Shown here: one piece after another, positions 56,380-64,000 of the stretch
Layout of the letters: each line of letters begins with the position of its first letter
Position numbering within the stretch: position 1 is the first letter of the stretch
NCBI GenBank assembly: GCA_950022295.1
Contig: OX465598.1
Span: 63,658,001-63,722,000, forward strand
DNA: 64,000 nt
DNA from: Bromus sterilis
Lineage: Eukaryota > Streptophyta > Magnoliopsida > Poales > Poaceae
Direction of reading: 5' to 3'
The notes under the pieces: model-generated
What the model was told of the DNA's origin: nothing
The model's database searches: none
What the model saw: only the letters and a program-made list of their open reading frames with translations
Translations under genes and position numbers: made by a program

Positions 56380-59368
56380 TGGACTATTAAATGAAAAGAT
56401 ATGGCCAATTTACAAACAAGTCCCTAGACTTAAAAATATTACAAACATTTCCTAGACCTAATCGGTCAAACCGACCGAACCGGGTCGTTGGTCAGACCAC
56501 CCCCTCACGTGCACGCGCGCGCACACACTCGCGACGCCTATGGCGACGCGGTCGCCCTGCCCTGGCCGTCTCCGGCCAGATCCGGCCATGGCGCTGACGT
56601 CAAACTGATCGCCTCCCTCTCCTCTCTTAACTTCCCTAGCTAATCGTTCTCTCTCTCACTCTCTGGAGCTCACACAACTAACCCTAGAGGATTAGGGCTC
56701 GGGATGGCGTGCGTCTTCCTCGTCTCCGACGAGGTTGAGATGCTATCGCCGGCCTCCCTGGACGCTACTCGCTCTCCTCCGGCTGTTGTTTGCTTCAGAA
56801 CAGGTCGTATCCCCTGGCATGGGGTTCCCTGTCCTGGCGACCACCGCCGTGCTCCGCCGTTCTCCGACCACCGTGGCTAGGCCATGCTGGTCCAGGTAAG
56901 TGGCTCGGCCACCCTTCTCTCTCTCTCTCCCAACTCCTCTCTTTGCCATGACTGCTACCAATCGAGCTCTCACTCGATTTTCCCCTTCGGGAAATTTCTA
57001 GGGTTTCTGAAGAATTTCTTCAGTGATGCTGGCTTGCTGGGGTTCTAGCTATGCTCTATGGTGTTAATCTTCCACTTAGAACACTACTGCTACTATTGCT
57101 ACTGATTACTGGCTCTGCTGCTCATACTTGCAACACTTGGCTGAATTTCGACAGTTCTGTCAGATATGTTCATTCTCTGCTCATACATGAACTTGTGGTG
57201 GTCTTGCTTAGCTATAACTTAGCTATCTATGCTCTATGCTCAACCTAGATCAACCTAGACTTGACTGCTTTAACTTGTAGTCTTAGCTTCTGAATTTTTA
57301 ACACTTTTGACAGTGTTGAGATTCAGTTGCTCATATGCTTCTACGGGCTCTGTTAAATGCTATATATGATGAATATTAACTACTCGTTAATATCTATACA
57401 CTTGCACAAACAATTGCTCACTTCTGAGCAAAGTCACTGAATATGACACTTCTGTCAGTTAACTGACAGTGATGTCAATTTGGCACTTAAACAAATTTAT
57501 TGAGCTTAATTGCTCTAATACAATTAATAGACAATCATTCACACATTGTTGCAGCTCTTAGATCTTGCAACTATCACACTTAGTGGATAAACTTCCACTA
57601 CAACAATCTTATTAATTCTATGATCCCCACTTTGATGTGTATAGGGGCTGTATAGAAGGATTATGAGGTGGGTGATCACTCTGTGTGATTGCCACTTCAT
57701 CTTCTTCCTTGAGCTCACACACCAAATTTTAATGGATGTGCTCCTTTCACTAGGCATGGCTGTGGTGTTTCTCTGTGGAGGATGCACAGCACCCAGTGAA
57801 TGGTCGTGCTGCTATTCACTCCCTCTCTTGCAGAAATAAAATCTAGAAATTAACCTTTGAAGAAATCAAAGACTGCTTGATGTAGATTTGGGCAGCACCT
57901 CCTTCCTATCCTAGCTCCTGGCCTTCTTCTTCTTCCTCTAGCTACACTACTGGTGTGTTTCTAAGTGTGGGCTACTCACAAGTGAGCTTTCCCTTTTAAT
58001 CTCTCTCCAAGCTTTCAAGCTATGGAGTTTGTGGGCTCAACCTTTAGCCTCTGGCCCTAAGGTGTTTTGATGAGCTGCTTTGAGATTTTTGTGAGTGAAA
58101 TGGGATGTGGGAGGGGGTATTTATAGGCTGGGGTTGGAGCACTGTTCCAAACCGACTTATATTTTGTTTTTTAGTGCAGATACATGATTTTCATGAATCT
58201 ACTAATCTGTTTATCAATGACTTTGATGTATACTGACTTTTGATTGTGGATTTTGGTTCTGATGTGTCCAGTGCAATGCACTGATGTTAATACTGTGTTC
58301 AAGTTAAACTTTTATTGGCTGCATTTGTTAATCCCTTGCTAATTTTGATTAGCAAGGACATGATCCTTTCCATGATCAATTTTTTGCTAAATGTTGTTCT
58401 TAAAATGGTTTCCAAGTCAGGGCACTTCATTTGCTAATCAGTGGTTTTTGCTAATCCTTAATGATATTGATATTCTGGGTATTTATCTATGAATTCTGTG
58501 ATGTTCTAAACCTACTGTTCTACTACTGGTTCAATTCTTAAATGTTCACAATTAGATTTTACTAGATCATTTAGATGGTCTACTTGCTTGTTTTCATTGT
58601 CACTACTGCTTTGGTTTCACTTGGGTTTGGAAATGATCTTTTAAAATTATTTGCCATGCCCTGGCTATTTTAATTCCAAAACAAGTTTTTGGGATTAATC
58701 AAATGGATTCCACATTAACCGATTGGTCTTAGACCAACCAAACATTTTAACAATAACAAATGCTTCCTTTTGTTTGTTGTGCATTTCAGGTTCAAGATGA
58801 AGACAAGGATCAAAAGACTAGATAGGATTAGAATAGGCTAGAATACGATCTTCCATTTTCTATTTTGATGTATTTTCATTTTATTTTTGTAAGATCAGAT
58901 TGTGATCCAATTCTTGTAATGTAAAAATAGTATGCAATAAAGATGTTTATTAACAATACATTGCAACTTGTTTCACATTTTTGTGAGGTGTTAGTGATTT
59001 TTAATAATTGTTCAAAGTTCATCTTTTAATCATAATTATCTCAAATAATTCAAATTTTAAATTTGAATTTCCATTTGAGTTCTAACAACTCCTATGCACT
59101 AACAATCAATTACAATAACTTAAACAATAGTGTTGATGCTAAATAAATTTTTGTTATCCCCATTTTCAAATTTTGGCTAAGTCCAAAATTTTCAAATTTG
59201 AAATTTGATTCAAATTCCAGAGTTCAAAATTTGATCCCTAGTCAAACTTCACATTTTGAACCTAAGCAAAATAAGTTTTTGCAAATTCACCCTTTTCAAA
59301 ACTGGAATGCAAATCTACATTCTTAAGCTACCTAGTTTTTTCCCGGCCCTAAATGTCGGGATGTTACA
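56380..59368 (-). repeat. 3' LTR region of the minus-strand Gypsy element (left edge unresolved)
   Basis: The right edge is firm: the minus strand starts TGTAACATCCCGAC at 59368 directly after the purine-rich tract. A minus-strand TATAAATA at about 58131-58124 is followed by a leader-like sequence. The plus strand carries its own signals in the same region (see the finding at 56400-58960), so part may belong to another LTR in opposite orientation. Confidence 0.55.
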
Positions 59369-59386
59369 TCCTCTCCCCCTTATAAG
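59369..59386 (-). promoter_or_regulatory. Purine-rich tract of the Gypsy element
   Basis: The minus strand reads CTTATAAGGGGGAGAGGA immediately before the LTR, the expected plus-strand primer of a Gypsy element. Confidence 0.85.
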
Positions 59387-59390
59387 AACT

Positions 59391-62189
59391 TCATCCCGAA
59401 GTTTTCGGAACTTGGTACCTGAAGAGATAAGGATAATCCCTTCGTAAATCGTCATCTTTCTCCCACGTGGCTTCTCTCTCGGGATGGTGCTTCCACTGCA
59501 CCCTACAATATTTTATCGCTCTATTTCTAAGCTGCTTCCATTTTTCACCAAGAATTTTGGTTGGTTTCTCTTCATAGGTCAAATCTGACTTCAATTCTAA
59601 CTCTGTATAGCTCAAGGGTTCTTCTGGTACTTTCAAACATTTTCTGAGCTGCGAAACATGGAATACATTGTGAACTTGAAATAAATGTGTCGGTAATTCC
59701 AGCTCATAGGCCACTGTTCCTTTCTGACTCAATATCTTAAATGGCCCAATGTATCGAGGACTTAACTTCCCCTTAACCCCGAATCTCTTAATTCCTCTTG
59801 TCGGACTGACTCTTAAATATACCATATCTCCGACTTGGGGTTCCCTTGTTCTTCTTTTCAAATCCGCGTAACTTTTCTGTCTACTCTGAGCAATCTTTAA
59901 TCTGTCTCGGATGATATCAATCACATGCCGTTGATCTCTGATGTATGCTGTCTCGAACTCTTTACTTCTGGTATCTTCAAACCAACAAACGGGAGATATG
60001 CACTTTCTTCCATAAAGTGCTTCAAAAGGTTCCATTTTAATACTGCTTTGATAACTGTTGTTGTAAGAAAACTCGGCTAATGGTAGATGTTCATGCCATG
60101 ATCCACCAAAATCTAAAGCACAAGCTCTTAACATATCTTCGAGTATTTGTTTTGTTCTTTCTGTCTGTCCTCCAGTTTGTGGATGATATGCAGTACTAAA
60201 GTCTAATTGGGTTCCTAAAGCTTTTTGTAGATGCTTCCAAAATGCTAATGTAAAGATTGATCCTAGATCTGATACTATTCTCTTTGGTACACCGTGCTTG
60301 CCGACAATCTCATTGACATAGATCTCGGCAAGTTTCTCACAACTGTCTTTCTGATTTACTGCTAGAAAATGTGCACTCTTTGTTAATCGATCAACTATTA
60401 CCCAGATCATATCTTTGTGATTTTTGGTCATAGGTAATCCGGTAACGAAATCCATTCCTATCTCTTCCCATTTCCATTTTGGAATCGGTAAGGGTTGTAG
60501 TTTTCCAGCAGTACTTTGATGTTCGGCTTTAACTCTCTGACAAGTATGACATTCTGAAACATACTTTGCTATTTCTTTCTTCATGTTATTCCACCAAAAT
60601 ACAGCCTTTAAGTCCATATACATCTTTGTACTTCCTGGATGTATAGAGTAAGGTGTTTGGTGTGCTTCTTTGAAAATTAATTCTTTGATCTCAGGAATAT
60701 CTGGTACATAGATCCTGTTTTGAAACCATAATGAATTCTCCTCCCGGAGTTCAAACATGGATGATCTTCCTTCATCAATTCTACGGATTTCCTCAACTAT
60801 GAACGAATCTTCTTTCTGCCTCTTCAAAATTTCTCCTTTTAGATCCATATTCATCTCAGCTAAGGCTTCTATAATTTCAATGGTATTCTGGGGTTCTCCT
60901 TCCCAGTAATCTTTTTGGATTTGTGCAACTTCCTTTTGCAATTCCTTTGGCATTCTTCGCCCTTCTAACATGTTGCACGTGGCTTTTCGACTTGTCTGTA
61001 CAACGTTAGCCTTTCCCGGAGTATAGTTTATGGTCAAGTCATAATCCTTGATTAATTCTAACCATCTCCGTTGTCTCATATTCAAGTCTTTTTGAGTGAA
61101 GAAATATTTAAGACTTTTGTGATCTATATATAGTTCGCACTTTGATCCATATAAGAAATGTCTCCAATTCTTTAGTGCTTGAACTACTGCTGCTAACTCC
61201 AGATCATGTGTTGGATAGTTAAGTTCATGAGGTCGTAATTGTCTTGATCCATATGCAATTACTTTCCTATCTTGCATTAGAACATAACCTAGTCCATTCT
61301 TTGATGTATCACAATATACTGTGTAGTCTTTTCCTGGTTCAGGAACTGCTAAAACTGGTGCTGTTGTCAGTCTTTCCTTTAGTTCTTGAAAACTTTTCTC
61401 GCACTTCTCGTCCCAGACGAAAGGTGCATTCTTTCTTAAAAGTTTTGTCATTGGTCCAACTATCTTGGAAAATCCTTCGATGAATCTCCTATAATATCCG
61501 GCCATTCCAAGAAATGATCTGATTTCCTTTACATTCTTGGGTGCTTGCCATTCTAAAACGGTTTGAACTGTGTCGGGATTTACAGCTATCCCTTCCTTGG
61601 TAATTACATGACCAATAAATTCTACTCCGTCTAACCAGAACTCACATTTGCTGAACTTGGCATAAAGTTGGTGTTCTCTAAGTGTTTGCAAAACTATTCT
61701 GAGGTGTTTTGCATGATCTGATTTGTCTTTGGAATACACCAGTATGTCATCAATGAATACTATGACGAACTTATCCAAATATGGCATGAATATCTTGTTC
61801 ATGAAGTTCATGAATATGGCTGGTGCGTTGGTTAATCCAAATGGTACAACCAAGTATTCATGGTGTCCATATCTTGAGACAAATGCTGTTTTTGGAATAT
61901 CTTCCTCTTTAATCTTTATCCGATGGTATCCTAATCTTAAGTCTATCTTTGAGAAAACTCCTGATCCTTTGACTTGATCAAATAAATCTTGTATTCTTGG
62001 TAACAGATACTTATTCTTTATAGTGACATTGTTCAGATTTCGGTAGTCTTCACACATCCTTATACCTCCATCTCTCTTATCCACAAATATCACATGCGTC
62101 CCCCAAGGAGATAGACTTTCTCTTATAAATCCTTTCTCCTCGAGTTCATCTATCTGTGCCTTTAATTCTACTAACTCCTTTGGCCCCAT
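59391..62189 (-). pseudogene. Gypsy pol: RT, RNase H, integrase, chromodomain (932-codon open frame)
   Basis: Domains in order: reverse transcriptase with FIDD at residues 145-148; RNase H with D294, E331 and D356 but the usual ADALSRK segment altered (VVQTSRKA, 396-403), so the last acidic residue is missing; integrase zinc finger H510, H517, C547, C550; catalytic D580, D641, E677; a GPF motif (815-817); and a C-terminal chromodomain (about 869-925). The chromodomain and motif style place it in the chromovirus Tekay group, which target chromatin through that domain. It shares its frame with the protease segment upstream but is separated from it by a stop codon, so the polyprotein cannot be made whole. 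The long open frame suggests fairly recent insertion. Confidence 0.9.
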
Positions 62190-62213
62190 TTTGTATGGTG
62201 CTTGGGCTATTGG

Positions 62214-62507
62214 TTATGTGCCCGGTATTAAATTAATTGTAAACTCTATTTCTCTGTCAGGTGGCATTCCTGGTAACTCTTGTGGAAATACATCTTGAAA
62301 TTCTCTGACGATTGGAATATCCTCTATCCTGACCTCTTTGAGTGAATTCAACTGTAACTCTGCCTCTAATCTTGCATTCGGGTCTCCTTGATACACAACT
62401 TTCTCTCTAGTTGGATTCTTAATTGCTACCGTGTTCTCACCACAGTCTATTTGAGCTCCATGACTTACTAACCAATCCATTCCCAGAATGATTGCTATAT
62501 CGCTCAT
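62214..62507 (-). pseudogene. C-terminal protease segment and linker of the Gypsy polyprotein
   Basis: It contains the late aspartic protease motif IILGMDWLVSHGAQIDC and the linker PIVREFQDVFPQELPGMPP that normally leads into RT. The N-terminal protease part with the D-S/T-G active site is absent: upstream sequence jumps from the gag tail to GYEYFTDLFVIP. A stop codon (62214-62216) ends the frame before RT. No active protease is possible from this copy. Confidence 0.85.
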
Positions 62508-62550
62508 CGGTATAACGAATAGATCCGTGAAATACTCGTATCCGCAAATC

Positions 62551-63369
62551 TTAAGGACTTGCTAAAATTTCTTCTTCTGAGTTGATCACTTCAGCTACAC
62601 TGGTACAGTTCAGTTTTCCATACGGTTTGCCCTTGTTGTCTCCAGGGTTCCTTACTCTGGAAGCTGCCGTTCCTATTGATGGTCGTATCCCTCCCGATGG
62701 TGGTGTAAAGTTTTGTTTATTCGGACAATTAGGTTTCATGTGTCCAGGCTGTCCACATCCATAGCAAATTACTTTGGGTTGCCTGCACTCTGATTTGTAA
62801 TGTCCCTTTACACCATAGTTGTGACATATCACATTGCTCTTGGGATTTGGGATTCCTTTATTGGGATTATGTTTAGTATTGAAATTTCCTGGTCTTGGTT
62901 TTGGTTTAAAGGTCTGATTGGGTGTTGGTTTCCGATCTTGAAAACGCTTTGGATCAGTTCGCGCTTTCCTTTCCTCTTGGACAGATTTGTAATCATCTTC
63001 CAAGGTAATTGCTGCGTCAACTATTTTTTGAAAATTACGATGTCTAGTTAAACGCAATTGCATCCTCATGTATGGGTTCAAACCTTTCATAAACCTCTTC
63101 ATCCGTTTATCTTCAGTATCCACCTCGTCAGGTGCATAACGAGATAGGATGCTGAATTCCCGAACATATCTGAGAATCGGAGAATCATTCTGACGTACAT
63201 TCTCAAATTCCCGTCTCTTAAGCTCCATAATACTTTCAGGAACATGAGTACTACGAAACCTATCCTTAAATTCAGTCCAAGTAATTACTGACCCTGGTGG
63301 TTGCATTGCTAGCATAGTCTCCCACAAAGTTCTTGCTGGTCCTGTTAACAAATATGATGTATACCGCAT
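62551..63369 (-). pseudogene. Gypsy gag, main part with two zinc knuckles
   Basis: The 272-codon frame has the retrotransposon Gag core (LLTGPARTLWETM, then FKDRFRSTHVPES and a YVREFSILSRYAP motif) and a basic linker. Knuckle 1 is CHNYGVKGHYKSEC with its second cysteine changed to Tyr. Knuckle 2, CYGCGQPGHMKPNC, is intact. The frame begins at an internal Met after a frameshift at about 63374 and ends at a stop where protease sequence is deleted. Confidence 0.88.
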
Positions 63370-63418
63370 TTTTCCTTGTCGTTACAGCCGGCGGCATTTA
63401 GTTTTCTTTCAGTATCTC

Positions 63419-63748
63419 TTAGCCAATCTTCGGCATCCATAGGTTCTGCGGTTGAAGAAACGAAAGTGGCCGTGTATTTTGAAAATCTGATAGACTCACT
63501 CCTCGTCCTCCACTATTCTGTCCTTGGTCACGGTTTTGAGACAAGACATGGTGCATAAGCTTATTTTGGACTTCTTGGTCTCTGTCCCTTCTTTCTTCCA
63601 CCGATTGAAGAAATCGCATGAAACTTTGCTCTGACAAGGGCTGCGAATCGGTTGAGGTTTGACTTTGATTGGCCGCCTCGGCCTCTGCCTTCTGTCGGGT
63701 TTCCCTATCTCGGCGTTCATTTTGGGTCTCTACTTGGTTTGCGGACAT
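63419..63748 (-). pseudogene. Gypsy gag N-terminus
   Basis: The ATG at 63748 starts a Gln/Arg/Glu-rich 109-codon frame (MSANQVETQNERRDRE...). It includes a short helical stretch around SFMRFLQSVEERR. The homologous frame (STAEPMDAEDWLRDTERKL) continues only after a shift at about 63469, so this ORF ends early with out-of-frame residues. Confidence 0.8.
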
Positions 63749-64000
63749 TGACCTCTAGATCTGTTGCACTTACGTCAGAACACCATGTTGCATTATGCAG
63801 ATGCACAGTGGGTTGTTCGTTTTCAATGCACAGTGCTCGTCACACAATAACTCAAGATCCAAATAAAATCCAAATGGTTGCGAATCAAACATTTCATTTC
63901 AGATGCATAAGTTAAACATTTCAGACACAATGGTTTGCAAACGAACATATGCCATGTATATACATGCCTTCTGTACACACATATACATTTGAGACGAAGC
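63749..64000 (-). other. 5' leader of the Gypsy element, cut by the window edge
   Basis: Non-coding sequence upstream of the gag start. No primer site or LTR terminus was seen, so the 5' LTR lies beyond the window. Confidence 0.5.

Noticed and set aside
1..64000. Bacterial-style operons, defence systems, phage or organellar insertions
   Set aside because: All gene-like and repeat signals are those of a plant nuclear genome; no supporting motif for any of these was found.

Overview
The window looks like a transposon-dense intergenic stretch of a large grass genome (Pooideae, probably Triticeae or a close relative). It contains Angela/BARE-like Copia LTRs, chromodomain Gypsy (Tekay-type) coding sequence, Stowaway and Mutator-like MITEs, and one host gene of the grass-expanded DUF1618 family. 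Family names rest on recognised motifs; no database search was possible. No rRNA, tRNA, CRISPR or prokaryotic features were seen.

Layout. 1-3988: 5' half of a minus-strand Copia element (copy A). 3989-8530: mostly unassigned sequence with a Gypsy-like LTR scrap, a GC-rich island and a long-TIR MITE. 8531-11222: a decayed Gypsy LTR carrying a solo Copia LTR (copy B). 11346-24963: a Copia array of form LTR-internal-LTR-internal-LTR (copy C), bounded by one pair of GGAGA target duplications. 24969-30850: decayed Gypsy-like sequence, AT-rich arrays and a retroposon tail. 30856-35502: the DUF1618 gene, with a 2.45-kb intron carrying MITEs and a minisatellite in its 3' region. 36046-37326: a Mutator-type MITE nested in another element. 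37619-42107: two truncated Gypsy 5' ends. 42108-50975: a Gypsy LTR split by a structurally complete Copia element (copy D). 50976-59368: Gypsy-like LTR and unresolved sequence. 59369-64000: gag, protease, RT, RNase H, integrase and chromodomain of a minus-strand Gypsy element, with disabling mutations.

The dominant theme is one Copia family with seven LTR copies (about 1.85-2.0 kb each). It has a Met-tRNA-type primer site and a purine-rich tract, but only gag and gag-pre-integrase remnants inside, so it looks non-autonomous. Its copies show a complete element, a solo LTR, a three-LTR tandem array and an inverted LTR pair. Exact target duplications at B, C and D allow the nesting order to be read. 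The only convincing host gene is the DUF1618 gene; its two-exon model was inferred from splice sites and reading-frame continuity.
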